Part shown: positions 1-11,177 of the stretch, one piece after another
Layout of the letters: the number at the start of each line of letters is the position of its first letter
Numbering within the stretch: position 1 is the first letter of the stretch
Source of the DNA: Anastrepha obliqua
Taxonomy: Eukaryota > Arthropoda > Insecta > Diptera > Tephritidae
Assembly: GCF_027943255.1 (NCBI RefSeq)
Contig: NC_072895.1
Location: forward strand, 43,126,001-43,190,000
Direction of reading: 5' to 3'
DNA length: 64,000 nucleotides
The notes under the pieces: model-generated
The model's input: only the letters and a program-made list of their open reading frames with translations
Database searches by the model: none
What the model was told of the DNA's origin: nothing
Translations under genes and position numbers: made by a program

Positions 1-42
1 GCTTTAGATAAGTTATACATTAAAAGAACCATGGTGCATGTA

Positions 43-1316
43 ACGGGTGATCAATCATGAGGTGCTTTTTTCAATAGTTAAAAAAAACAAAAATGTAAAT
101 TATGTTCAAAACCTTTATTTATCATTTGAAAGGACATTCTTTGACATTTACTTTTTGAATATGACTTAAGGTGGTCCATTCTGAAAGTCCAATTTTCAAT
201 CACTCGTTCGAGCATTTCGACTGGTATGTCGTGAATAACACGCGTAATGTTGGCTTCCAGAGCTTCAATCGTAGCTGGTTTATCAGCATAGACCTTGGAC
301 TTCACGAATCTCCAAAGAAAAAAGTCCAAAGGTGTGATATCACAAGATCTTGGTGGCCAACTCACAGGTCCTAAACGTGAAATCAGCTGCTCTCCGAAAT
401 GACTTCTCAATAAAGTCATTGTTTCACGAGCTGTATGGCAAGTGGCTCCGTCTTGTTGAAACCAAATGTCGTAGAGATCATTAGATTCAATTTCAGGTAG
501 CAAAAAGTCCGATATCATGGTACGGTAGCGAGCACCATTCACAGTTACGTTGCGGCCATCATCATTTTTGAAAAAATATGGACCGATGATTCCACCAGCC
601 CATAAACCACACCAGACCGTTGTTTTCTCTGGGTGTAAAGGTAGCTCTTGAACCTGTTCTGGTTGCTCTTCATCCCAAATACGGCAATTTTGCTTATTGA
701 CGTAACCATTGAGCCAGAAATGCGCCTCATCGCTGAACAAAATTTTGCTCGAAAACAGCGGATCTTCTTCAATCTTTTCAAGAGCCCAATCAGCAAAACG
801 GTGACGTGCAGGAAGGTCATTTGGCTTTAGTTCTTGTACGAGCTGTATTTTGTATGCTTTTAAATGAAGATCCTTCCGTAAAATTGACCAAGTTGTTCCA
901 TACGACAGTCCAAGTTGCTGAGAACGGTGCCGAATCGATTCATCGCGGTTTTCACGTACACTCTCTGCTACTGCCGCTATATTCTCAATGCTTCTTGCTG
1001 GACGTGGTCTATTCGGTCGAGAATTATCCACCAATGAATATTCGGATTCAAATTTGTTGATGGTATGTCGAATAGTGTTTAAGGCAGGCCGATTATGTTG
1101 ACCATAATGCGGTCTAAGCGCACGAAAAACATTTGTCACAGAACGCTGATTTTCATAATACAGTTGAACAATTTGTAGACGTTGTTGCGGTGTGAGTCTT
1201 TCCATGATGAAATGCCAAACGCTGTTCAACAAATCCACGATGACAGTTTGCCACAACTCGCGCGCGATCTGTAAAAAAACGCAAATGAAAAAAACTCCTC
1301 TTAATTGATCACCCGT
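43..1316 (-). mobile_element. Near-intact mariner-like element (rosa-like, DD41D type)
   Basis: A Tc1/mariner element with TA target duplications at 41-42 and 1317-1318. Its terminal inverted repeats start ACGGGTGATCAAT at both ends and continue with mismatches (the next bases are CATGAGGTG at one end and TAAGAGGAG at the other). It encodes one uninterrupted transposase on the minus strand. The insertion point is proven by the host LINE: removing the element and one TA joins the flanks into an open reading frame. This is the best-preserved DNA transposon in the window and probably the youngest. Confidence 0.93.
78..1205 (-). CDS. Mariner-like transposase, apparently full length
   Basis: A 375-residue transposase that would cut and paste the surrounding element at TA sites in the nucleus. 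I start it at the ATG at 1205 (MERLTPQQR), because the 17 codons upstream read through the terminal region and the second mariner copy at 42321-43243 starts the same way (MERYTLDQR). Residues 1-110 hold the paired helix-turn-helix DNA-binding region. Catalytic acids are D159 (FSDEAHF), D252 (WFQQDGATCH) and the third acid at D289 (SCDITP) or D294 (PLDFF). The spacing is 36 or 41 residues; 41 fits the DD41D rosa group first described from Ceratitis rosa (recalled, not searched). There are no stops or frameshifts, so it may still be active. Nearest relatives in the window are 42321-43243 and 54967-55372. Confidence 0.9.
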   Translation of the reverse strand: MERLTPQQRLQIVQLYYENQRSVTNVFRALRPHYGQHNRPALNTIRHTINKFESEYSLVDNSRPNRPRPARSIENIAAVAESVRENRDESIRHRSQQLGLSYGTTWSILRKDLHLKAYKIQLVQELKPNDLPARHRFADWALEKIEEDPLFSSKILFSDEAHFWLNGYVNKQNCRIWDEEQPEQVQELPLHPEKTTVWCGLWAGGIIGPYFFKNDDGRNVTVNGARYRTMISDFLLPEIESNDLYDIWFQQDGATCHTARETMTLLRSHFGEQLISRLGPVSWPPRSCDITPLDFFLWRFVKSKVYADKPATIEALEANITRVIHDIPVEMLERVIENWTFRMDHLKSYSKSKCQRMSFQMINKGFEHNLHFCFF

Positions 1317-2541
1317 TACAAAGAATGGCCAGTCTTTGCATCTGCGGGGCCCTTAGGACCACACCCACACAGGCACTAAATATTATGCTTAACCTTTTAC
1401 CAATAGAGCAATTCGGTAAGCAAACAACTGCCAAAGCAGCTCTCAGACTAAGAGAAATCGGCCTACTAGGAACGAACCAAAAAAGGACCTGCTTCAATTT
1501 TAGAAAAATTCCCCTGCATTCCTGGTACAAGGAATTTCTGTAAGACCAAGGATATCAACTTAAATAAATCCTTTGTCACAGCCATCTACACAGATGGCTC
1601 AAAACTAGGCAACAAAGTAGGTGGAGGGATTTACTCCGATAAACTCGGAGTATGCTAATCATTTCGCCTACCTGATCATTGCAGTGTATTTCAGGCGGAA
1701 GTCACTGCCATAAAAGAGGGACTTACGGTAATAACAACGAGAGTATTATCCACAAATGAAGTCCCCATTTATTCGGATAGTCAAGCGGCAATAAAAGCGC
1801 TTGAATCTAAAACACACTCGTCAAAAACAGTTCTAGAATGTTTTAAACTACTAGATGACGTATCTAAGTGCTACAAGGTGCACCTTATCTGGGTACCAGG
1901 CCACAGAAACATTGCAGGAAATTGTAAGGCGGATGAACTCGCAAGAACCGGTACAACGCTCGGTCTCGAACCGGATAAGGCGCTGATACCCATGCCCATA
2001 GCCACTTGTAAATTACTTATAGACAGGGAAACCATCAAAAAGGTAAATACAATCTGGCAAAACCTCACAACATGCGAACTAAGCAGACAGACATGGCCGA
2101 ACTGGAACAGCGGTCGATCGAAGATCTTGCTACGATTCAACAGAGAATCTATAAGAAAAATGATAGGTGTTTTAACTGGTCATTGCTTAATAGGCAGCCA
2201 CGCTAGAAGGTTAGGACTCCCTTACTTCGATTTCTGTAGAAGCTGTCTTAATACAGAAGAAGAGGAAACAGTCAGACACCTTTTATGTGAGTGTGAAAGC
2301 CTAGCTATGAGAAGGCTGCGCACTCTCGATACAGCATTTCTAACCGAAGTAGCGGACATAGCCCATCTAAAACTAACGAAGCTCTGCTCGTTTATTAAAG
2401 CAACCGGATGGTTTGAAAAGGAACACGTAGAGTAAGGATAAGCTCCAGTGATATCACAATGGACCTGCGAAAGGTCTAAGTGTGTCTTTACGACAACCAC
2501 CCAACCTAAATACCTACCTATTTTTAAGTTTAATACATATA

Positions 2542-3479
2542 CAGTGTACTCTCTCTTAAGCGGACACCTAAGGGACAAAAAAATTGGTCCGCTTATGAGA
2601 AAAGTGTAATAAAAAAATTAATAATATTTATATTATGGGAGGGTTAACGTGTTATGCCCACAGTTTAATCTCCAAAAGTCTTTCACGCATCCTAATCACC
2701 GTAGCATATTTTAAGCTGAGATCTATACTGTAATTAGCGTTTGAATTTATTTCCTTCAACACTCGCTCAAACATCTTCATCGATAGTCAAGCTGTTATAA
2801 AGCAATAATGGCTGTAGTGACTACCTCGGAATGCATGCAATACTGTAGATCCAAAATGGACAAGCTGTGCAAAAATAGACAGGCCACAATTCACTAGGTA
2901 CCAGGGCATAATGGAATAGAGAGAAATGAGAGAGTTGACGAGCTTGCTTAGGCGGGCTCCCTCACTCTCAGTTTTGAAGACGCAACTAGACGAAAATATA
3001 ACTATGGAAGCACAGCCTATATGGGAAGCTTCGAACTCCCACAGGATTGCCAAAATAATACTACGAAATTGCAATACGAAAAAACCAACTTTATTTTATC
3101 ACTCCCAAGGAAGGAATGTAAGCTATTGGTTGAAGTACTGATGAGACATTTTATCACTCCATTTCACGCAGCTGAAATGGGTTTGGTCCACAACGACGCT
3201 TATGACTTATGCGAAGGGTACTTCAGAGCACCTCACGTATCTCGAACTATGTTTAACATCTGGTAACAACACTGGTAATACTACTTACTATGGCTTATGA
3301 GATATCTACTCAGATCAGCTAAATATACCTAACCGAATCTGATTTGTTATGGAAGGGCTGACCGCTCAAGAGAAAAACTCTTTAAAAAATTCTTAAGGAT
3401 TTGTGTCATGTACTGAAAAGGTGTCCGCTTATGGGAGGCATGCCCTTAAGAGAGGTGTTCGGTAGGAGAGGGTACACTT
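2542..3479. mobile_element. pogo/Tigger-like non-autonomous element with LINE insert
   Basis: Terminal inverted repeats starting CAGTGTAC at the left and AAGTGTAC (reverse complement) at the right, each preceded by TA, enclose 938 bp. Subterminal GCGGACACC motifs and their complements occur inside both ends, as in the 102-bp palindrome at 22997-23098. No pogo transposase can be read. A LINE fragment occupies roughly 2782-3380. Assignment to the pogo/Tigger side rests on the CAGTG ends and TA target only. Confidence 0.6.
2782..3380 (+). pseudogene. LINE fragment: RNase H end and C-terminal domain
   Basis: A degenerate + strand LINE piece. It opens in the RNase H domain (DSQAVIKA), continues through a VPGHNGIE motif and ERVDELA, and ends in the post-RNase H domain (LVHNDAYDLC). 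Stops and frame slips break it. It differs in sequence from the LINE at 1-2526, so it is a different family or an old branch. It lies inside the pogo-like element 2542-3479 and therefore inserted after it. Confidence 0.6.
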
Positions 3480-3701
3480 TATATATAGCAGTTTAATATT
3501 TCCAAGCTTTCTTGATTAAAAAATAAATTACTGAGACTTTAGTAAAAACTATTTATTAAAAAATAGAGAAAAACTCACACACAAGTTTACATATGAAATA
3601 AATCAATAATAAAATCTTAGTTATTAAGTATTAAATTAAAGTTTAACCAAATTCGTTATATAATATTTATTTAAGTATAATAAATACTTACCCTAATACT
3701 T

Positions 3702-3990
3702 GCGGCCGCTGTAGCCGAATGGGCTGTTACGTGTCTAGCATTTTGTAGTACCCAGATTCGAAAGCCAGGGCAGGGCATAAAGTACTAAGTAGTAGAAGAG
3801 CTTGTTTTCTAATAGCGGTCGCTCCTCAGTGGTAAACCACCGAGCGTATTTCCGCCATGAATAAGCTCCCCATAAAACCCATCTGCCATTCGGAGGCGTC
3901 ATAAGAGTGCAGCTTTCTCCATTTGTGGCGTAACATCAACACGCAGACCACAAATACGAGGAGAAGCTCAGCGAAAGCTTCTAAAAATTT
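3702..3990 (+). mobile_element. tRNA-derived SINE, old copy
   Basis: One member of a SINE family repeated through the window. It has a tRNA-like head with an A box (GTAGCCGAATGGG) and a B-box-like GATTCGAAAGCC, then the family body (TAATAGCGGTCGC; GCCATTCGGAG; TTTGTGG; CAAATACGAGGAG). Divergence from the 10863 copy is high, so it is old. It would have been transcribed by RNA polymerase III and moved by a LINE. Confidence 0.75.
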
Positions 3991-4058
3991 AGAATTTTTT
4001 TTTAATTTGTTAAAGCTTTCCATTTTTAAGCAAAATGTTTAGAATTCTGGCTATACAG

Positions 4059-4232
4059 CAAGGCGAATCTGTAAAACGGTTAGCAATAGGCCAGCTGAAT
4101 TGTTTTATTTTTTTCGCCGTGTACATTCGGTTGTGAGCACAAAGTTAAATAACGAAACGTATTACTCAAGGCGAATCTATTAAATGTCGTATCGGTAAAT
4201 CAGCTGATTTGTTATGTTTCTTTCGCCGTGTG
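4059..4232 (+). repeat. Two diverged direct repeats about 108 bp apart
   Basis: Two copies (4059-4123 and 4167-4232) start CAAGGCGAATCT, pass a palindromic CAGCTGA core and end TTTCGCCGTGT. The second contains the clean palindrome AAATCAGCTGATTT. No coding potential is seen. This may be a local duplication or the end of an unknown element. Confidence 0.5.
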
Positions 4233-4429
4233 CCTGTCAGCCCAGAATGGAACAAGACGGATTCATTTTTTGTTTTCTACTTTGCCAATACTTTTCTTTG
4301 ACAATCAAATGTAGCATTGGTGTTGCTCTAGTTCTAATGAATGCGTCTTGGTATTACTTAAATTCAAATTTGCAGTTTTTAAATTGAAATTTTGTAATGA
4401 ATTTAAATTCAAAAGTTATTATGAATAGT

Positions 4430-4506
4430 TCCTGTCGTATCACAATGGGCCTCTAACTGGCCTAGGTGCGTCGAAGACAGGCACTTCACCTAACCTAACC
4501 TAATGA
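4430..4506 (+). mobile_element. LINE 3' UTR fragment with CCTAA tail
   Basis: A short fragment matching the 3' UTR of the LINE at 1-2526. Both have ATCACAATGG, then TAGGTGCGTC here or TAAGTGTGTC there. It finishes with three repeats of AACCT/CCTAA at 4490-4502. It is a severely 5'-truncated insertion, with no protein-coding part left. Confidence 0.65.
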
Positions 4507-5924
4507 ACATTTTAAAATAATTTAATACGACAAATAAATTCATTCTGTTTTCTAGTTCGATTTCACAAATAAATCATTTTTTTTTAGTTTCAAACTTTGA
4601 AGTGACATTCTAATGTACAAAATGTTGTAGTTGGCTTAGTGCCATCACCTTTAATGAGTTCGCCTTGGTATGCAGTTGTATAGCTCATAGATTTTTAGTA
4701 TAACAGAGTTTAAATTTCAAGCGACTGCCAAATGCCGTTGATTTTTAGAATTTTTGGTTTTGTTGGCTAGGCCTTTTCTACCGCATTAAACAATTCGAGC
4801 ATGCACTTTGTATGGAAGGAAAAGCAACAAATAAAAATTTAAAAAAATTAACAGTATTTTGTAGCCGCTTGAAATTTTTGAAATTTAAACTTGGTTGTAC
4901 TTAAATTCATAGTGGTGATTAGTGTAAGTACAAATCATAAATTTTAGATCTAATGAAAGGTTTTGATCGAATACATTTTTTAGATTTACAATAGTATAAA
5001 TTTTTAGATTTAATAAGCATTTTACATTTGATAATAATTCGCGCTTACATCACAGTATCTTGTTTGTATGAAAAGTCAGACACCTTAAAATAAATACAAA
5101 CGCACATACATAAGTATATATATACAGACATACAAACAAATGTATGCCCATAGCACTCTCAGCATAATTCAAAGCACCACTTCACCCGCATTAACTACCT
5201 CAAATCCAATTCTTTAGTATTGCTGTGTGTGCCAGCATGAATAGCCAATAACCAACAACAAAATTGCATATAAACACCAGTAATAAATATAAAACAGCGC
5301 TAATTTGCCAATCCAAGCACGCGCTAACCAAATGTGTCCACCAAGTGGCCATTGGCGAGCGTCGTGACGACAATGAATAACAAAATAAGCTGATGTTCGC
5401 ACGAGTGTTTGAATTCTGACCAGCAGCTTGCTATGCAGTTGCAGTTTTAGTACTTGAATACCGACATAAGTTTGGACAAAATTGCTTGCTTGTACGTTTT
5501 TGTCGATGAGCTGGCTGAAAATCGAATTTTGCCAATTTATTAGTTGTGATAGGCGTTGATAGCTTTAATTGAATATTTCAGGTCATTTTCGCAGATTATA
5601 GTGTTTGAACAATATAACATTCCACTGAGTTGCAAAAAGTATTGGTATAATTATTATTAATCTGCATATATGTTTGAGTATAAGTTCATATATCTATGGA
5701 GATGTGACTAAGTACTTTAAATGGATATGAAGCCGATTTCGCTATTTTGCTGTCTTTCAACTTTCCATAAACTTACGACACAAAAAATCTTTTGTTAGAC
5801 AATTACCTATTTTGAATATTATAATGAAAGTTTTTTTATCTTTCGAAAGAGTAATTGAAAGATCTGAGAGAATGCGGTCGAAGCGTAGTTTACTTTGCAT
5901 TTCGTAATTTTCTGTGTTTTACAA
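4507..5924. other. AT-rich non-coding stretch
   Basis: No gene or element recognised. A microsatellite-like ACATACA/TATA run lies near 5095-5145. The 5150-5420 part is less AT-rich and looks unique, possibly old host intergenic or intronic DNA. Confidence 0.5.
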
Positions 5925-6800
5925 GGTTGTTCAATAAGTTTTGAAGTTCGATAAAACAATGGTTTCAAATACACTTTATTATTCAGTATAGTCTCCTGAG
6001 TATGAATACACTTGTTCCAACGAGATTTCAATTTATGAATTCCTTCCCTGAAGTGAGAGTCTGGAAGGGCTGCAAAATATCCTTCCACAGCTGTTATGAC
6101 CTCATTATTTGATGGAAAATGTTTTTCATGCATGTAATTGTTTTAAGTCTGGAAACAGACGAAAGTCACTAGGTGCAAAATATGGTGAATACAGGCGATG
6201 CTCCAACAATCCGAACTTTAATTCATGGATTTTAGTCATTGCCAAAGTGTTGTTGTCAAACGGTGCATAGTTCTGATGCAAAATAATTTTTTCTTTAGCA
6301 AACTGGGTCTTTTTTTACGAATTTTTTCCTTCAGCTGGTCTAAAAGCTTACAGTAATATTCAGAATTTATTCTTTTACCAGTTTGTGAGTAATCCACTAA
6401 CAAAATTCGTTTCGCATCTCAAAAAACTTATGCTAACACCCTCTTTCACCGAATTTCGGTCACGAATTCGTTTCGGAGCCTAAGAACCAGGTTCCCACCA
6501 CTCTTTAGCCTCTTGCTTGGATTTAGGATCGTGGTGATAGACCCAAGTCCCATCCATAGTGTACAATTAATCGACTTTATCCTTTCGAAAACGCTTTAAA
6601 TGTGGCTCAGAAAGTCGCATTTGAATGTGGTTTTGTTCCATTGTTAGCGAATGCGGCACCCATTGTGCACACAGCTTTCTGAAACGCAATGCTTCAATTA
6701 AAATATTGAAAGCACAAATGGGATCTGCTACTTAAGCAGAAAAGCCAAAAATAATTTTCATATTTGGGACATCAGTTTCTGGCTTTAAAGTGACCCGTTA
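5925..6800 (-). pseudogene. Degenerate mariner transposase
   Basis: A minus-strand relic of a mariner transposase with many stops and frame slips. Fragments in the right order are the TLWMGL region (around the first catalytic Asp of TMDETW), a VFxDAKRILLVDY block, NSEYYCKLLDQLKE, IRKKRP and the C-terminal part after 6133 (FPSNNEVITAVEGYF, HFREGIHKLKSRWNKCI). The HPPYSPD part holding the third Asp is not readable. Position 5925 begins with TACAAGGTTGTTCAATAAG, a typical mariner end; I could not find its partner. Confidence 0.75.
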
Positions 6801-7392
6801 GAAGAATATGATATATTAAATGCACTTTCCGATTTCTTCTCATACACAACTTATTTTATATCATTTCAAACGGCCTCATACGTCAATCATATTTGACATT
6901 TGTGAACTAGGCAGCTGCGGTATACAAACAGACAACCAATAGAGCGCGTAAAGGTATCCTCTCTGAAAATCATTTCTTTTTTATTCAAAAACAGAATTAG
7001 ATTAATAATCTAAATTACCTAAAAGGAAAGCTAAAATACCACCTTACTTGACCTTTTTATGACTAATGTAGCTCTTTGTCTAAGCTACACAGCAGGAGGA
7101 AACCGCTTTGATTTATTTACTTATATCACATTAGTCCCAGTTGAACTTGATGATGGGAGTTATAAATTTAGGTTTTAAAAGAACGCTGCTGTACTTCTTT
7201 TTCGCCGATGAAGCAGCCAATGATCGTATCTTCAACAGAATAAAAAAAAATGTAATGATTCTACCCAAGCCAGGCTAAACTGGTAGTTTAACTTAATTAG
7301 TTCTGAATAATATTGTCAATATTAATATAATTATTATACTATTATAAAAATAGTTATACAATATGATTTAGAGTTACACATAAAAACATTTA

Positions 7393-7910
7393 TGTGTTCA
7401 TAAGTTCGTGCGGTTTTACAACAGATGGCGTAACTTATTATTATTCCATCGATCCACATTTCCAAACATTCATTGGAGAGCTACTGTCGTAAGGCACAAA
7501 CGTCAGTATAAGTTTTTTATTTGAAGCGTAAACAACAATATTTTTACCACACTTGAAAATGTCGAATTTCGTGCCAAATAATGTGTTCTTGCGGGGAATT
7601 TTTTAATATGAAGAAAAAAGCAGCCGAAAGTCATCGTATCTTGGTGGAAGTTTATGGTGAGCATGCTCTAGCTGAGCGAACGTGCCAGAAGTGGTTTGCA
7701 CGCTTTAAAAGTGGTGATTTTGGCCGCGCCGCCAAAGTTCATGGATACCGAATTGGAGGAATTGCTCTATCAAGATCCGGCTCAAACGCAAGAAGAGGTT
7801 GCAAAAACTTTGGGAGTTGATCAATCAACCATTTCCAAACGTTTAAAAGCCATGGGAATGATCCGAAATTCAAATTTCGAAAAAAAACCGCACGAACTTA
7901 TTCATAGACC
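7393..7910 (+). mobile_element. Internally deleted mariner with both inverted ends
   Basis: The inverted ends share AAGTTCGTGCGGTTTT (7401-7416 and, complemented, about 7885-7900). TA sits close outside both, so this 0.5-kb unit is a deleted mariner. The remaining transposase starts at 7559 (MSNFVPN), has an early stop and keeps the N-terminal HTH in two frames: AESHRILVEVYGEHAL, TCQKWFARFKSGDF, then DTELEELLYQDPAQTQEE and STISKRLKAMGM. The catalytic domain is gone. It could have been mobilised only by a full-length relative. Confidence 0.85.
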
Positions 7911-9525
7911 TATTATATTTAGTTTTCCGAAAATTATAAAAAAATCCTGGATTTAAAATTTTTAAATAAATTGGCTTTGGAATGCATCTTAGTTCTATAC
8001 ATATCACAGAGCTAACGGTTAATGATCAGATAGCATGATAACCAGTCGGTGTCACTTCATAAATTTAAAAGTGGCAATTATTTAATTCAATCAATTTTTA
8101 TGCAAATCCAATTAAAAAGAAATTAGCGATTTGAAAAAAAGAGCAAAAAATGCCAAACTCAAACACAAACTTAGGAAAAAGCTGACATCAAAAGCTTGTG
8201 CATCGATTACCGCCAGCATTGACAACTAGTTACGGTGGAAATGTAGACAGCAACAACTAAAATCTCGCGAAAATACAAAATAAAAAAGTGGTAATAAAAA
8301 TCAACACAAATCAATACTGTAATAACAACAAACACTCGAGAGTTGGCATAAAAAAACCCAAAAACGCATTCAGTCAAATTAATTGGCAACCGTGTTAACA
8401 ACAAATTTTTTATTGCAGCGCAACGCAATGTGAGCATACTGATCATGCACTCAAGCCAAAATGGTTAGCAAAAATACTAAAATTACTACAGTAGCCGTAG
8501 ATAAGAGGAAAATGATCTTTGATGAAAACTGTTGCTTTTGATTAGTGGATTAGTGTTGGCAATTGGCAGCGTTACGGTGAGATTACAACGCTAGTAGGTA
8601 GCAGTGAGTTACTGAGGCGCTCGCAGTCAATCAACGAGTATCAACGCGCATGCGTGTGCGCACAAAGTCGCAAAACGCAGTGTACGAGTGGCTGTGAACC
8701 GATACGCCCAGTGATCAGTGAATGGTGTATTTGTGAGTGCTGTTTTGCTGGTTGGGGAATAAGTGCAATAAATAGCAGAGTGGGGTTTAAGAAAAAATGT
8801 GTGATCAATGGAAAATACTGTAAAATTTTACGCGTTAAAAAGCAAAGAAAGGAAAAGCATTGAACTAAATTTTTTCTTTGTTTTTTTTAATCTAAAAAGT
8901 AATGTACAGAAAAATGTTTAAGTAATGAGTGGTGGAGAAATAATGAAGACATATGGAAACAAGTGAAAAAATACGAAACTATACGAAAATACGAAATATG
9001 ATTTAATGGAAGCGCAGAAGAATGTTTGTAGGTGCTTAAATGCTGTAAATAATTAAAAACTTGTAAAAGAAAAATTATTAAAAAAAAAACGAGAAACGAG
9101 TTTATAAGTTATAAATTATGAAATAAAATTATTATAAAATTTACTTAAAAATTACTTTGAAAATATTAACAGTAGCACGGGAAAACTGCATTAAAATATT
9201 CGTTATAACAGCCCTTTAAAAAGCATAAACGACATTTCGAATTCAATACAATTTGAACGTAAAAATATAAATAAAAATAAATAATGAAATGAAGCAAGCA
9301 CAAAAGCAGAGAAATTTCTGATTAGAGAAAATCAAAAAGTGTTTTAAAGTATAGTAAGAAAAAATGCAATTAAAAATTATATAAATGAATACCTTGAAAA
9401 TATATAGCTGAAAATTAATGTTGAATTGAAACACTTAACGAAAATAATAAAAAAATTAAAATTAAATAATAATAAAAAAAAACAGAAATAACATGTTTAA
9501 AAGGAGTTTATAATTTGAAAACTAT
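7911..9525. other. Non-coding stretch with a GC-richer island
   Basis: AT-rich DNA without a recognisable gene. A GC-richer, CpG-containing island at about 8590-8790 stands out and could be a promoter or untranslated first exon of a + strand gene such as Cngl; no core promoter motif is convincing. The 8880-9520 part is extremely A-rich. Confidence 0.35.
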
Positions 9526-10452
9526 AGGTTAGGTTAGGTTGACCTGGCTGGCTGAAAGCCATCACATAGACCTATTGATCCTTAGTGTTACCAGATGGAG
9601 CTAGACCTTTACGTTTCTTTGTAGTAGACATCTAAACAGAAGTTATTCCAGCGTTTCCCTCTCTTCTAGTTCATTGCAAAATCGGTGGCTAGATTATTCC
9701 ACCTCCTATCTATCCGTATTTTCATGTCCGCAGCGATGTCTTTGTATACCGTATTTAAAGGTTTCAAAATGTCGTTTTCTTGTTCGAATTGTCTGTAAAC
9801 AGCGCTTTTGGCAATTTTATCTACAATTTCGTTTCCTGCAATGCCTTTATGTCTGGGTACCCAATAGATATGCAACCGTCTGTCCGCGGCTAATCTCTCT
9901 ATGGCTTCCCTGCTTTTTAGAACATTTTTAGATGAAATTTCGTATGAGTTTGTTGCCTGTATCGCAGCTTGGCTGTCAACGTATATATTTAGTTTGGAGT
10001 TGCTTGATGTCTTTGCCATTGCTATTTCTGCAGCCTGTCCTACCGCAAAGACTTCTGTTTGAAAGATACTACAGTGGTCAGGAAGCTTAAATGGCTGCCT
10101 GGTGTCTAGCTCTGCGCAATAGATCCCTGCTGCTACTCCGTCTACCATTTTCGAGCCATCGGTAAATATATTAAGAGTATTTAGGTTAGGTTTCATTCCT
10201 TTTTTCCACCCCTCTTCTTCTATTGTTGTTCGGAATTGTTTCATCCAATTGCATTTCGGAGTCATATAGTTCATTTGAACCTTATAATTAGTGCCTATTG
10301 AGCTATGTCCGAATGTTTTACAGGTAAATTCGCCTGTCGCGCTGAGTCTTACGGCGGATTTAGCTGCTAGATATTCTGCCGCAATATCAATCGGTGACAA
10401 GTTGAGTATTCTTTCAAGCGCTGCCGTTGCAGTAGTTCTCAATGCAAACTGA
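9526..10452 (-). mobile_element. LINE fragment with RNase H, 5' truncated
   Basis: A minus-strand non-LTR retrotransposon end. The coding part begins near 10452 (QFALRTTATAALERIL) and the element finishes near 9526 in AACCTA repeats (seen as GGTTAGGTTAGG on the + strand). It shares the CCTAA tail type with the LINE at 1-2526, but the protein differs strongly. Confidence 0.8.
9666..10442 (-). pseudogene. LINE ORF2 fragment: thumb plus RNase H
   Basis: A 258-codon open frame from the C-terminal part of a LINE ORF2. About 95 residues of the region after the reverse transcriptase (ILNLSPIDIAAEYLAAKSAVRL) are followed by RNase H with FTDGSKM, FQTEVFAV, YVDSQAAI, YWVPRHKGIAGNE and VDKIAKS, so all four catalytic acids are present. 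It ends soon after WNNLATDFAMN, shorter than relatives with a zinc-like C-terminal tail, so it is cut at the 3' side too. The frame is intact but lacks the endonuclease and RT, so it is not functional alone. Confidence 0.82.
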
Positions 10453-10862
10453 AAAACTATATTAGTTAACCAAAAACATGTACACTCATGAACACTAAAT
10501 GAGGTGTAGGATGGTTTGACCAGCTTGGAATATTTTACTTTGTTGATTTAGTATATTTTTTTATAATAGTCTAATTTATTATTCAGCAAAAACCACATAA
10601 GTCGTTTTTTCAAACTTTGCGCAAAAATTATGAAAAATATGAAAATTCTGCAAAATTTCACCAGAATTTTAAAGTTTTTAATCAAAATTTTTAAATTATT
10701 TTTATTATGCAATTGGGCTACGACATTCAATATTAGTGCAACAACGTGCAAGTTCTAAGTAGCTACAAAATACTTCCTTATTTTTTGCTAAGATGTTACA
10801 AACATTCTTCTACACAAAAGTACGCTCGACAGTTTTTTATTTTTAAGTGGAAGAAATATCAC
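10453..10862. other. AT-rich spacer
   Basis: About 400 bp without a gene or recognisable element between a LINE and a SINE. Confidence 0.5.
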
Positions 10863-11177
10863 GGCGGCTGCCGTAGCCGAATGGGTTGGTGCGTGACTAC
10901 CATTCGGAATTCACAGAGAGAACGTAGGTTCGAATCTCGGTTAAACACCAAAATTAAGAAAAACAATATTTTCTAATAGCGGTCGCCCCTCGGCAGGCAA
11001 TGGCAACCCTCCGGGTGTATTTGTGCTATGAAAAAGCTTATCATAAAAAGTGTTTGCCATTCGGAGTCGGCTTGAAACTGTAGGTCCCTCCATTTGTGGA
11101 ACAACATCAAGACGCACACCACAAATAGGAGCAGGAGCTCGGCCAAACAGCCAAAAAGGGTGGACGTGCCAATTATA
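10863..11177 (+). mobile_element. tRNA-derived SINE, best head in + orientation
   Basis: The clearest + strand copy. The tRNA-like head has an A box (TAGCCGAATGGGTTGG, about 10874) and a B box (GGTTCGAATCTC, 10927-10938), about the spacing expected of an internal RNA polymerase III promoter. The body runs through CTAATAGCGGTCGCCCCTC, ATTTGTGGAACAACATCAAG, AGGAGCTCGGCC and CCAATTATA. The AT tail is interrupted by the Helitron at 11178 and resumes as TATATATA after 14025. No protein is encoded. Confidence 0.85.

Larger units (their letters stand above)
1..2526 (+). mobile_element. LINE (I/LOA-like), 3' part with RNase H, split by a mariner
   Basis: This is the 3' part of a non-LTR retrotransposon ORF2, the protein that reverse-transcribes and integrates its own RNA. 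It covers 1-42 and 1317-2526, with a mariner between. The end of the RT/thumb region spans the junction (VQRMASLCICGA). A frame slip lies near 1545-1560 and an in-frame TAA at 1656-1658. RNase H follows with all four catalytic acids visible: TDGS, the E of FQAEV, YSDSQ and KADEL. A cysteine/histidine tail (CRSC...HLLCEC) ends at the stop at 2433-2435. The 3' UTR ends in CCTAA/CCTA-like repeats near 2505-2524, like other copies in the window. C-terminal RNase H points to I/LOA-type LINEs; the exact clade is inference. It is not functional. Confidence 0.85.

Noticed and set aside
10863..10940. tRNA gene
   Set aside because: A and B boxes are present but the cloverleaf is imperfect, and the same head is joined to a repeated body elsewhere; it is a SINE head.
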